Part shown: piece by piece, positions 1 to 8,673 of the stretch
Position numbering within the stretch: position 1 is the stretch's first letter
How the letters are laid out: each line of letters begins with the position of its first letter
NCBI GenBank assembly: GCA_016936335.1
Contig: JAFGXZ010000217.1
Location: 1-15,817 of the forward strand
Reading direction: 5' to 3'
DNA: 15,817 nt
From: Fidelibacterota bacterium
Lineage (GTDB): Bacteria; Fidelibacterota; UBA2242
The notes under the pieces: model-generated
Databases searched by the model: none
Seen by the model: the letters and a program-made list of their open reading frames with translations, nothing else
What the model was told of the DNA's origin: nothing
Made by a program: the position numbers and the translations under genes

Positions 1-249
1 GAGAATAATGTATCCTGTTTTTTCTTTGAAGCCTTTGATGAACCCTGGAAGGGTGGAAAATTGGGCGCCGAATCTTATTTTGGAATATTCACTGTCAACG
101 GTAAAGCGAAATTTCCAATATGGAATCTAGTGGATAAAGGAGTTTTTAAAAACCTGACACGGGGTGGCAATTCTATCATAAAAACCTATAATGGTGACTA
201 TGAATTGCTGCATCAGGATATGCTGGTTCCGCCGGAGAAACAGGAATAG
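1..249 (+). CDS. GH17-type beta-1,3-glucanase, C-terminal end (5' truncated by window)
   Basis: The frame is open from base 1 and ends at TAG 247-249, giving the last 82 residues of a longer protein. The fragment contains FFFEAFDEPWKGG followed by an E..FGIF..NGKAKFPIWN stretch. This matches my recollection of the C-terminal end of bacterial GH17 domains (EAFDxPWK, then a WGLF/FGIF strand and a short 'GKPK' turn), including the GH17 part of NdvB-like proteins. GH17 enzymes hydrolyse or transglycosylate beta-1,3-glucan. The catalytic glutamates, any signal peptide and upstream domains are outside the window, so activity and location cannot be judged. About 35 residues after the GH17 motif form a charged tail with no sorting domain. 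It is 41 bases ahead of the GH3 gene on the same strand, so probably in one operon with it. The family call rests on one short conserved block. Confidence 0.72.
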   Translation, partial: ENNVSCFFFEAFDEPWKGGKLGAESYFGIFTVNGKAKFPIWNLVDKGVFKNLTRGGNSIIKTYNGDYELLHQDMLVPPEKQE

Positions 250-290
250 CGAAAGAATATATTAAATACGATGACAGCAAAGGAAAGAAC

Positions 291-2765
291 ATGTTAAAAA
301 CCGTTACCATTATACTCTTTGTCACGCTGGCTCTATCCAGTTTTACTGCGGCAACTCCGGATCTATTGATTGAAAAGAAAATAGATGATATCATCAACCA
401 GATGACACTGGAGGAAAAAGCCGCGATGCTGGGTGGCGACACGAGCTCATTTGACAGCAAACCTCTGCCGCGCCTTGGTATTCCAGTATTACGTATGACC
501 GACGGACCTAATGGTGTCCGCTGGGGGCAGTCCACGGCTTTTCCAGTCGGTGTCTGTATCGCTGCCACTTGGGACACGTCGTTGATTTACAAACTTGGAC
601 AGGCACTGGGCAGGGAAACAAAAGTCAAGGGACGTAATGTACTACTCGGTCCCTGTGTAAATATTCACCGCGATCCCCGGGCCGGCCGAAATTTCGAGAG
701 TTATGGAGAAGATCCCTATCTCGCCGCCCGTATCGCAGTCGCATTTATCAAAGGTTTGCAGAGTGAAAATGTCATCGCCACCACCAAACATTTTGCCTGT
801 AACAATCAGGAATTCGAAAGAAATAGCATGGACTCCCGCGTGGACGAAAGAACGCTTCATGAAATATATCTGCCGGCTTTCAAAGCCGCTGTTCAGGAAG
901 GTCACACCTGGGCAATCATGTCATCCTATAATCGTCTGAATGGACAGTACGCAAGTTCCAATACCTGGTTACTGCAAAATCTATTGAAGGATACCTGGGG
1001 ATTCAAAGGCTTTGTCATGTCAGATTGGGGGGCAGTTCACAGCGTGATTCCCACTATGTACGCCGGTCTGGATATTGAAATGCCCAAAGGACATTATATG
1101 AGTGTGGAAAATGTTACTCAGGCAATTCAAAATGGCAATATGAAAATCACAAAAGTGGATGAAAAAATTCGCCGTATGCTGCGGGCAATGTTCGCTATGG
1201 GTTTATTCGAAAGTGAGATACCGGCCGGCGGAGCGCTGCATTCTGATGAAAATATCAAAGTGGCTTATGACGTTGCAGCTGGCGGAATGGTGTTGCTGAA
1301 GAATGAGGACAACTTGCTTCCGTTCAGAAAGCAAAAAGTAAAACGATTGGCCGTTATTGGTCCTAATGCCGGTATCCTGCGCACCGGTGGCGGCGGAAGT
1401 TCCCGGGTCGAGCCCATTGCTCCCACCAGTCCTGCTGATGCCCTTAAAGCCAAAGCTAATGGCATTGAAATCACCTATTCACCGGGAATGATCGTGGACA
1501 GTGATTTGAAACCTATTCCGGAAGAATATCTGCAAACACCTTGCGGCAAACCAGGTCTGCTGGGTGAATATTTTGACAATGCCGAATTCAGTGGTAATCC
1601 GGTAGAAAAACGAATTGATAAAAATCTGAATTACAGTTGGGGTACCAAAGGTCCGGATCATTTTAGAATCGATTATTTTTCCATTCGCTGGTCCGGTCAA
1701 CTTATAGCTCCGGAAAGTGGAAAATACATACTGGGAACCACAAGTGACGATGGTACAAGGCTTTATATCAATGGAAAAATGGTCATTGATAATTGGGGCG
1801 ATCACGCAATGGGTACCAGAGTGCAAACAGTAGAATTGAAAAAAAATAAGCCTGTTGATATTATGCTGGAATTTTATGAACACGGTGGAGATGCCGGCGT
1901 GATTCTGCAATGGCAAAAAGTTGGGAAGTCCCCCCTTATCGAGGCGGTCAACCTTGCACAGGAAGCCGATGCGGTCGCGCTTTTCGTAGGCTTCACCGAC
2001 CGCGATGAATCCGAAGGTTTTGACCGCAGTTCAAATGCCCTTTCAGATGAACAGGTGACATTGATAAAAAAAATTAAGGTTGTAAATAAAAACCTGGCTG
2101 TGGTTTTAAGTAGCGGCGCCGGCATCCTGATGAATGAATGGGTGGATGAGGCCCCGGCAATTGTACAGGCCTGGTATCCGGGCGAAGAAGGTGGTAATGC
2201 TATTGCGGATATTCTCCTGGGTAATGTCAACCCATCCGGTAAACTGGTAACTACCTTTTTTAATCAGGAGACGGATCTTCCCACTATCAATAATTATCCC
2301 GGCGAAGATGATGAACTCAATTATGAAGAAGGAATTTTTGTTGGCTATCGTCATTATGACAAACACAACATTACACCGCTATTTCCCTTTGGTCACGGAT
2401 TGAGTTATACGACCTTTCAATACAGCGATCTGAAACTGGCCAAAACCGTAGCTCCAAACGCGGCTGTGGAAGTTACATTAAAAGTAAAAAACACTGGTTC
2501 ATATGACGGCTCGGAAGTGGTTCAACTCTATCTGAGCGATGACGAGGCCAGTGTAATCCGGCCGATAAAGGAACTGAAAAGCCACATCAAGGTTTTTCTT
2601 AAAGCCGGTGAAGAAAAAGAGCTCACACTGAACCTTCCCCCCGATGCAATGAAATTCTGGGATGTCTGTATCGATTCATGGAAAGCAGAATCGGGAAATT
2701 TCACAATCCTCGTTGGTTCATCTTCACGAGATATTCGTCTTAAAGGTAGTTTCGCCCTTAAATAA
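291..2765 (+). CDS. GH3 beta-glucosidase with inserted PA14 domain, secreted
   Basis: An 824-residue secreted glycoside hydrolase of family 3, expected to remove glucose from the non-reducing end of beta-gluco-oligosaccharides. Residues 1-22 form a Sec signal peptide (cleavage near TAA-TPD) without a lipobox. The N-terminal (beta/alpha)8 domain starts at INQMTLEEKAAMLGG (about 35-49) and includes the KHF and RNFE..GEDP blocks; the nucleophile is Asp245 in VMSDWG. The second alpha/beta domain is interrupted by a PA14 domain at about 420-545 (GLLGEYFDN, SDDGTRLYINGK), as in the KmBglI type of GH3, where PA14 shapes the substrate pocket. The likely acid/base is Glu575 in ESEGFDR. The FnIII-like C-terminal domain spans about 705-824. 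No type IX sorting domain is present. The ATG has a good ribosome site (AGGA 281-284). The next gene starts 13 bases after its stop. The family call is firm; linkage preference is inferred. Confidence 0.95.
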   Translation: MLKTVTIILFVTLALSSFTAATPDLLIEKKIDDIINQMTLEEKAAMLGGDTSSFDSKPLPRLGIPVLRMTDGPNGVRWGQSTAFPVGVCIAATWDTSLIYKLGQALGRETKVKGRNVLLGPCVNIHRDPRAGRNFESYGEDPYLAARIAVAFIKGLQSENVIATTKHFACNNQEFERNSMDSRVDERTLHEIYLPAFKAAVQEGHTWAIMSSYNRLNGQYASSNTWLLQNLLKDTWGFKGFVMSDWGAVHSVIPTMYAGLDIEMPKGHYMSVENVTQAIQNGNMKITKVDEKIRRMLRAMFAMGLFESEIPAGGALHSDENIKVAYDVAAGGMVLLKNEDNLLPFRKQKVKRLAVIGPNAGILRTGGGGSSRVEPIAPTSPADALKAKANGIEITYSPGMIVDSDLKPIPEEYLQTPCGKPGLLGEYFDNAEFSGNPVEKRIDKNLNYSWGTKGPDHFRIDYFSIRWSGQLIAPESGKYILGTTSDDGTRLYINGKMVIDNWGDHAMGTRVQTVELKKNKPVDIMLEFYEHGGDAGVILQWQKVGKSPLIEAVNLAQEADAVALFVGFTDRDESEGFDRSSNALSDEQVTLIKKIKVVNKNLAVVLSSGAGILMNEWVDEAPAIVQAWYPGEEGGNAIADILLGNVNPSGKLVTTFFNQETDLPTINNYPGEDDELNYEEGIFVGYRHYDKHNITPLFPFGHGLSYTTFQYSDLKLAKTVAPNAAVEVTLKVKNTGSYDGSEVVQLYLSDDEASVIRPIKELKSHIKVFLKAGEEKELTLNLPPDAMKFWDVCIDSWKAESGNFTILVGSSSRDIRLKGSFALK

Positions 2766-2778
2766 AATAACGGTTACC

Positions 2779-3810
2779 ATGATTGAGTCGGGCAAAATAA
2801 TTTTAAAAATATTTCTTGCTATTTCTTCGATCATTGGCGTTACCGCTTGTGCCGGTTTAAATGAGTCAGACAACAATAAAGATATGCCCGGTACAGTCGC
2901 CGGATTACACGGGCAATTGAAGGTCAGCGGAACCATGATTGTTGATCAAAATGGTGACTCGGTGGTATTACGCGGCATGTCTCTTTTCTGGAGTCAGTGG
3001 ATAGGGAAATATTACAATAAAAACTGTATCAAATGGTTGCGGGATGATTGGAATTGCACTGTTATCCGGGCAGCTATGGGCATAGAACCCGACGGTTATC
3101 TGGAAAATCCCACTGCGGAAATGATAAAAATTCGAACCGTCATCGATGCTTGCATTGATCTGGGAATTTATGTTATCATTGATTGGCACGATCACAATGC
3201 CCATCTGCATACCGATGCAGCGAAACATTTCTTCCGGCAGATGGCGACACTTTATGGTGATAAACCGAATATTATTTATGAAATTTACAACGAGCCTGAA
3301 AAAATATCCTGGCGATATGATGTCAAACCCTATGCCGAAGCTGTAATTGCTGAAATCCGGGCTGTTGATAGCGACAATATTATTATTGTGGGATCACCGA
3401 CCTGGTCCCAGGATCTGGATGTTGCCACTGCCGACCCTATTAATGATGAAAATGTTGTTTATTCAATGCATTTTTACGCTGCATCGCACAAGCAGGAACT
3501 GCGTGATAAGGCTATTACTGCTATAAATAGAGGCTATCCAATTTTTGTAAGCGAATTCGGTGTATGTGAATATACCGGTGACGGAAATGTTGATTACCAA
3601 TCCAGCGGGGCCTGGTTTGACCTTATGGACCAATATAAGATAAGTTGGTGTAAATGGTCAGTCGCCGATAAGGACGAGGGCGATGCTGTTTTAGAGGACG
3701 GGGCAGACGAAAATGGCGGCTGGACCGATGACAAACTCACAGAATCTGGAAAATTTATCAAATCCGAGATAATCAAGAGAAATAAAGCAGAATTTGGTGC
3801 ACAGAATTAA
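2779..3810 (+). CDS. GH5 (subfamily 2-like) endo-beta-glucanase lipoprotein
   Basis: A 343-residue family 5 glycoside hydrolase, probably an endo-beta-1,4-glucanase. The ATG at 2779 is chosen because it gives a short basic N-terminus, a hydrophobic stretch and a clean lipobox, V-T-A-C with Cys24. The frame is open further upstream inside the GH3 gene, but starts there would bury the lipobox. After a short Asn/Asp-rich linker the catalytic domain runs from about residue 45. It shows VVLRGMSLFWSQW, VIRAAMG, VIIDWHDH, the acid/base Glu172 in EIYNEP, MHFYAA, the nucleophile Glu259 in FVSEFG, and SWCKWSVADKDEG. This set resembles GH5_2 cellulases (Cel5A type). Length is that of a bare catalytic domain; no binding module is seen. 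It should be anchored in the outer membrane. No clear Shine-Dalgarno precedes the ATG, and the 13-base gap suggests coupling to the GH3 gene. Activity on mixed-linkage glucan is possible. Confidence 0.9.
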   Translation: MIESGKIILKIFLAISSIIGVTACAGLNESDNNKDMPGTVAGLHGQLKVSGTMIVDQNGDSVVLRGMSLFWSQWIGKYYNKNCIKWLRDDWNCTVIRAAMGIEPDGYLENPTAEMIKIRTVIDACIDLGIYVIIDWHDHNAHLHTDAAKHFFRQMATLYGDKPNIIYEIYNEPEKISWRYDVKPYAEAVIAEIRAVDSDNIIIVGSPTWSQDLDVATADPINDENVVYSMHFYAASHKQELRDKAITAINRGYPIFVSEFGVCEYTGDGNVDYQSSGAWFDLMDQYKISWCKWSVADKDEGDAVLEDGADENGGWTDDKLTESGKFIKSEIIKRNKAEFGAQN

Positions 3811-6800
3811 AGGGATAATACAGATAACCACTTCGGAAAGTACAGTAAAAAAAACAGGTTTACGACTTTTTATTGCTATTATACTTCTAATAACCTTTGT
3901 CTTTCCTCAATCTATAATAATTAATGAAATAATGGCATCTAATAGCATCACTCTTGCGGACGAGGACGGTGATTTTTCCGACTGGCTGGAATTATATAAT
4001 CCTGCCGAAGTGGCCATCAGTCTCGACGGTTACGGACTCAGCGACGATGCAGACGAGCCAATGAAATGGACGCTGCCTTCCATCAGCCTGGAACCGCATG
4101 GTTTTCTGCTGATTTTTGCTTCAGGCAAAGACCGCAAGGAGTTCAAGCATACTGTAATTAGCCGCGGTGATACATGGCAATATAAAATCTGGACAACCCA
4201 AGCTCCAGACTTATGGACATCATGCAATTATGATGATTCCCAGTGGCTGTCCGGCCTGACCGGTATTGGCTATGGAGATGGTGATGATGCTACTCCGATT
4301 TCTATCGGTACAGTCTCTGTATATGCCCGAAAAACCTTTGAAATTAACGACCCCGATGATATTATAAACGGAATTTTGACAATGGACTACGATGATGGTT
4401 TTGTGGCATATCTCAACGGAACGGAAATCGCCCGGGCCAATCTTGTGGGTAATCCACCAGCCTATAATCAAAATGCCGATCCCGATCACGAAGCCAAGCT
4501 TTATCGGGGTATACCACCGGAGAATTTCCCTATTGAGAATATCGCCGCCCTTTTAGTGACCGGTGAAAATATACTGGCAATTGAAATTCATAACGCCAAC
4601 GCCTATTCATCGGACTTTTCCTTTATTCCCTACTTAACACTGGGAATGTCATCAAAGTCTGAGGATCTTTTTGTTCCTGATGAATTGTTATTTAATCAGG
4701 CTGCGCTGCATACCAATTTCAAGATAAGTGCCGATGGAGAAGATCTGTTATTGACTCATCGGGACGGGATTGTTCTGGATCATTTGGTAACGGGCGCCAT
4801 TCCTGCAGATATTTCCTTTGGGCGTCAGCCGGATGGTGGAGAAGACTGGCTGTTATTTGCTGAGCCGACTCCCGGGAAGACAAATTCGACATCTGGCTTT
4901 TCAGATATTTCTCCGACTGTAATTTTCGATCAGTCAGGTGGTTTTTATCCATTAACTGTCACCGTATCCCTATCTCTTGAGGATGGGAATATTCCTGTTT
5001 ATTATACCTTGGATTGTACGGAACCAACGGAAAATTCCTTTCGTTATTCTGTTCCGCTTTCACTGAATGAAACAACAGTAATTCGAGCAAAATCCATTAG
5101 TCCGAATGCACTGCCTGGTAAAATCTCAACTTGTACTTTTATTGTTGGTCAGATCCATGATCTGCCAGTAGTCGCGCTGGCAACAAATCCGACAAATCTC
5201 TGGGACCCGGATAGTGGTATCTATGTTTTTGGAAACGACTATTCACCTGAAATCCCCTATTTTGGTGCCAATTTTTGGGAAGATTGGGAAAGGCCTGTGC
5301 ATGTTGAATTGTATGAACCTGACGGTAGTCTTGGATTTGCGATTGATGCGGGAATGAAAATATTCGGTGGCTGGAGCCGCTCAAACCCCCAAAAATCACT
5401 GACAATTTTTGCCCGAAAAAAATACGGTGCCTCACAGATAGATTACCAGGTATTTCCAGACCGGAATATCTATACCTTTGAAAACATTGTTTTGCGCAAT
5501 TCGGCTAATGATTTTGAATTTACCATGCTCAGGGATGGATTCATGCAGAGTTTGATCGAAGGAACGACCATTGATGATCAAGCTTACCGACCCGCCGTAG
5601 TGTATCTCAATGGCGAATACTGGGGCATCCATAATATCCGCGAAAAACTGAACGAGCATTTTATCGCTTCTCACCATAATGTTGCTCCGGATAATATTGA
5701 TTTGCTGGAATCCTTTGGAGTCGTAAACAATGGCGATGCCGATGAATGGTGGCATTTATATAATTTTATCAATGAAAACGACCTTGGTCAGAAAGAAAAT
5801 TACGAGTATGTCAAAGACCGGATGGATATGTTGAATTTTATGCAGTATTTTATTTCGGAAATCTATTTTGATAACACTGACTGGCCGGGCAATAATATCA
5901 AGTATTGGCGCGAAAAATCCAATTCGGGCAAATGGCGTTGGATCTTATTCGATACAGATTTTGGATTTAGCCTTTATGAAAATGATGATCGCTACAAATT
6001 CAATTCTCTGAATTTTGCTTTAGAACCCGATGGCCCCATATGGCCTAATCCGCCGTGGTCAACGCTTTTTTTAAGAAAATTGCTAGAAAATGACTGTTTT
6101 AAAAATGAATTCATCAACTGTTTCTGCGACATGCTGAACACCCGGTTTACGGCTACAAGAGTCGAGGAAAAGCTCAATGAAGCCCAAAATAGAATCCTTA
6201 ATGAAATGCCTGGCCACATCGCCAAATGGACGGACATCGGGTCGATGGATAACTGGTATGCCAACCTCAACAAAATGCATCTGTTCGGGAAATACCGCAG
6301 CATCTATTGTATGTCACATCTTTATTCGACTTTTTCGCTGCAGGGTGCGGCAGTTCTGACACTTAATATTGCCCCGGAAAACAGTGGAATTATCCGGCTG
6401 AACACCATTGATATTGAGGACACCAGTTGGCGGGGTAATTATTTTGAAGGTATTCCTCTTAAAATCGAAGCCATTCCGAAACCCGGCTATATGTTTGACA
6501 TCTGGAGCGGAGACCTTGAAAGTCCGGATGTTGAGCTGCAAGATTTTATTCTGGATGGAAACATGACCATCAAATGTAATTTTTCAATGACTGGTTCTAC
6601 GGTTGATGCGATTGTGATTAATGAAATCAATTACAAATCTGCCGATGATTTTGATACCGGTGACTGGGTAGAGATTTTTAACAATTCGAATGTTACAGTC
6701 AATATGGGTCATTGGATATTCAAGGATTCTGAGGACGATCATGTATTCGAATTTCCGGAAGCGTTTCAAATGGTACCACATGCATTCATTGTATTGACCA

Positions 6801-7381
6801 ATGTGTATGCAGATTTTCATAATTTTCAGCCCGAAATAAGTAATGTACTGGGCGATTTTGATTTTGGCCTTGGTAAAAATGGGGAAATTGTGCGATTGTA
6901 TGATTCCCGTGGTGCTCTGGTAGATTCAGTTAATTTTAACAGCATCACACCCTGGCCATCGGAACCGAATGGAACCGGTGCAACCCTGATATTGAAGAGT
7001 CCCGATCTGGATAACAGTTTACCGGAAAACTGGACATTTTCACAAAACCACGGCAATCCGGGCGGGCCAAATTTTCCATCGGGAATTGATGACTCAGACC
7101 CTCAAATTCCTCTGGAATATACACTCATGCCAAACTATCCTAATCCCTTTAATAGTTCTACAGTCATAGCCTTTACCCTACCAAAACCGGGGTTTGTGGA
7201 ACTGCTGGTGTTTGATCTGAATGGAAAACTTGCAATAAAGATCGAAAGCGCAAATTACAGCGCGGGAAAATACATGGTCAATTTTCAGCCTAATCCTTCA
7301 ATGTCGAGCAGTATTTACTTTTGTCATCTGATAATTGATAAAAAAATAATCAAGACGACAAAAATGGTGTATCTGAAGTGA
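3797..7381 (+). CDS. Multi-domain CotH kinase / lamin-tail protein with type IX sorting domain
   Basis: A protein of about 1,194 residues, probably exported and displayed on the surface. Residue numbers count from the TTG at 3794. Order: signal peptide 19-40; lamin-tail domain (LTD) 41-110 (INEIMASN, DWLELYNP); jelly-roll region 120-285; LTD-like segment 295-360; chitobiase-C/Fn3-associated-like repeat 374-450; CotH domain 455-845; InlB-like repeat 852-930; second LTD 938-1095 (INEINYKS, DWVEIFNN); type A sorting domain 1106-1195 (NYPNPFN). CotH proteins are atypical protein kinases, known from spore coats. Here a D-x5-N catalytic loop (Asp696, Asn701) and a DFG-like triad (Asp722-Phe-Gly in FDTDFGF) are intact, so it may be active. 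Its substrate is unknown. No ATG lies before the signal peptide; GTG 3797 or TTG 3794 would overlap the GH5 gene by 14-17 bases. AAAGGG at 3809-3814 suggests a possible later non-standard start. Last gene of the block; a hairpin follows. Confidence 0.9.
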   Translation: MHRIKGIIQITTSESTVKKTGLRLFIAIILLITFVFPQSIIINEIMASNSITLADEDGDFSDWLELYNPAEVAISLDGYGLSDDADEPMKWTLPSISLEPHGFLLIFASGKDRKEFKHTVISRGDTWQYKIWTTQAPDLWTSCNYDDSQWLSGLTGIGYGDGDDATPISIGTVSVYARKTFEINDPDDIINGILTMDYDDGFVAYLNGTEIARANLVGNPPAYNQNADPDHEAKLYRGIPPENFPIENIAALLVTGENILAIEIHNANAYSSDFSFIPYLTLGMSSKSEDLFVPDELLFNQAALHTNFKISADGEDLLLTHRDGIVLDHLVTGAIPADISFGRQPDGGEDWLLFAEPTPGKTNSTSGFSDISPTVIFDQSGGFYPLTVTVSLSLEDGNIPVYYTLDCTEPTENSFRYSVPLSLNETTVIRAKSISPNALPGKISTCTFIVGQIHDLPVVALATNPTNLWDPDSGIYVFGNDYSPEIPYFGANFWEDWERPVHVELYEPDGSLGFAIDAGMKIFGGWSRSNPQKSLTIFARKKYGASQIDYQVFPDRNIYTFENIVLRNSANDFEFTMLRDGFMQSLIEGTTIDDQAYRPAVVYLNGEYWGIHNIREKLNEHFIASHHNVAPDNIDLLESFGVVNNGDADEWWHLYNFINENDLGQKENYEYVKDRMDMLNFMQYFISEIYFDNTDWPGNNIKYWREKSNSGKWRWILFDTDFGFSLYENDDRYKFNSLNFALEPDGPIWPNPPWSTLFLRKLLENDCFKNEFINCFCDMLNTRFTATRVEEKLNEAQNRILNEMPGHIAKWTDIGSMDNWYANLNKMHLFGKYRSIYCMSHLYSTFSLQGAAVLTLNIAPENSGIIRLNTIDIEDTSWRGNYFEGIPLKIEAIPKPGYMFDIWSGDLESPDVELQDFILDGNMTIKCNFSMTGSTVDAIVINEINYKSADDFDTGDWVEIFNNSNVTVNMGHWIFKDSEDDHVFEFPEAFQMVPHAFIVLTNVYADFHNFQPEISNVLGDFDFGLGKNGEIVRLYDSRGALVDSVNFNSITPWPSEPNGTGATLILKSPDLDNSLPENWTFSQNHGNPGGPNFPSGIDDSDPQIPLEYTLMPNYPNPFNSSTVIAFTLPKPGFVELLVFDLNGKLAIKIESANYSAGKYMVNFQPNPSMSSSIYFCHLIIDKKIIKTTKMVYLK

Positions 7382-7384
7382 AAT

Positions 7385-7405
7385 AATCCGAGGTAGGGAT
7401 TTTTT
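7385..7405 (+). terminator. Short hairpin terminator between convergent operons
   Basis: Four bases after the CotH stop codon, AATCC (7385-7389) can pair with GGATT (7397-7401) around a 7-base loop, and TTTT follows at 7402-7405. This resembles a weak factor-independent terminator for the plus strand. Its T-tract overlaps the stop codon (7404-7406, complement) of the convergent GH5 gene. The stem has only five pairs. Confidence 0.45.
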
Positions 7406-8660
7406 ATTTAATCAGAGCCAGGACGGTTTCACCATTTAATATACAATTTTTCAGCAAGGCGTTTTCCGCGACATTCATCATGACCTCAAGAGCAAACGCT
7501 GAATCTGGTTTAGTACCGCCGTTCTGCCAGTAATTACGCAATATATCATAACCTTCAGGTGACTTAATCGAGTATATTCCGGTTCCCGACTCCATTTTCT
7601 TCCAGGTCCACCAGGCCCAGCCAATTTGATATTCTTCCAATAATTGGACAGCGTTGGTATACCACTGATTATTATTTTCGCCGGACTCTCCCATCCAGAG
7701 CGGAATATTATAGCTGTCCCGCATCTGTAAATAGCCAAGAATGGTTTCAACAGTGTTGTCACACCAGTACCGGTGGAAACTGAGCGCCACATTATTGTCA
7801 TCGAAAGGCCATATGCCGCTGTGATCGTTGGCAAACCAATTGCCTTCAATAAAAATCAGATGGTTCGAGTCAACAGTTCGTATCCCGGCAATAATCTCGT
7901 TATATAATTCCTTCAATGGAACATTGCCTTCCCCCAAATACCAATTGGGCTCATTTAATAAATCGTATCCACCTATCCACTGCTCAGAAGCATACCTTTT
8001 TGCCAGCCGGGTCCATAAAGCCACGGTTTTACGCCTGTTTTGCGGATGTTCCCATAATGATGGCCTGGCCGCATTATAATCGGAAATGTTAGCGTCATAA
8101 CCCTGTCCGCCTGGTGCGGCATGTAAATCAAGAATCAGATATATATGATTCAATTCACACCAGATGAGAAGTTCATCAATCATGGCAAGACCCTGATTAA
8201 GCCAGGTGTCCTCGCCATAAACCGGTTCCTCTTCGATAGGCAAAGTGAAGAGATTGTAATGCATGGCTAAACGGAGAGAATTGAAGCCCATTTGTTTCAA
8301 GTAAGCTATGTCGATTTCAGTGCAATAATTTTTCAGCCAGGCTTGCTGGTAGGTCTTGAGATTTTCCGCACCGATAAGATCTTCAATGTCTTCAAAAATC
8401 GTGTGTTGTCCGGCGGATGCACTACCGCTAACCAGCATCATATAAGGTTCTTGTACCATCCAGCCGCCGAAACCCATTCCACGGAGTATAATTTCATCAC
8501 TATTACCGTCTACGATCACTTTACCATCAGCATGCAGAAAACCGGAGACATCTTGATTATTATTATTTGCAACAGGTTCCGAACATGAAAAATTAATGTT
8601 TGAAAAAATGATTCCCAGTATAAATATTGTTATTCCTTTTTGGTGGATATTTAAATTCAT
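7404..8660 (-). CDS. GH5 glycoside hydrolase lipoprotein, exo-beta-1,3-glucanase-like
   Basis: A 418-residue family 5 enzyme. The N-terminus has a basic and hydrophobic segment ending at Cys26. The preceding residues, N-F-S, are a poor classical lipobox, but relaxed lipoboxes occur in the FCB group; an Asn-rich linker follows, as usual for lipoproteins. The catalytic domain begins with IILRGMGFGGWMVQEPYM (about 57-74), followed by LILDLHAAPGGQ, the acid/base Glu237 in YDLLNEPNW, SFHRYW, the nucleophile Glu325 in WMGESGE, and AWWTWKK. The RG.G.G.W and H.APGGQ blocks resemble GH5 exo-beta-1,3-glucanases and beta-glucosidases more than cellulases, so exo-action on beta-1,3-glucan is inferred. 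I do not assign a subfamily. AAGGAA precedes the ATG at good spacing. The gene follows the GH3 exo-glucanase by 13 bases on the same strand, clearly one operon. It is a paralogue of the truncated GH5 at the window end. Confidence 0.9.
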   Translation of the reverse strand: MNLNIHQKGITIFILGIIFSNINFSCSEPVANNNNQDVSGFLHADGKVIVDGNSDEIILRGMGFGGWMVQEPYMMLVSGSASAGQHTIFEDIEDLIGAENLKTYQQAWLKNYCTEIDIAYLKQMGFNSLRLAMHYNLFTLPIEEEPVYGEDTWLNQGLAMIDELLIWCELNHIYLILDLHAAPGGQGYDANISDYNAARPSLWEHPQNRRKTVALWTRLAKRYASEQWIGGYDLLNEPNWYLGEGNVPLKELYNEIIAGIRTVDSNHLIFIEGNWFANDHSGIWPFDDNNVALSFHRYWCDNTVETILGYLQMRDSYNIPLWMGESGENNNQWYTNAVQLLEEYQIGWAWWTWKKMESGTGIYSIKSPEGYDILRNYWQNGGTKPDSAFALEVMMNVAENALLKNCILNGETVLALIK

Positions 8661-8673
8661 TGATTTCCTTGGC

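Noticed and set aside
176..577. 133-codon open frame on the minus strand
   Set aside because: It overlaps the start of the clearly coding GH3 gene, and its translation shows no recognisable domain; an antisense shadow.
613..620. GGGAAACA resembling the shared intergenic motif
   Set aside because: It lies inside the GH3 coding sequence and lacks the TTATCAA half.
2662..2778. Upstream extension of the GH5_2-like gene into the GH3 gene
   Set aside because: The extra 39 residues would place the lipobox deep in the protein, and ATG 2779 gives a standard lipoprotein signal.
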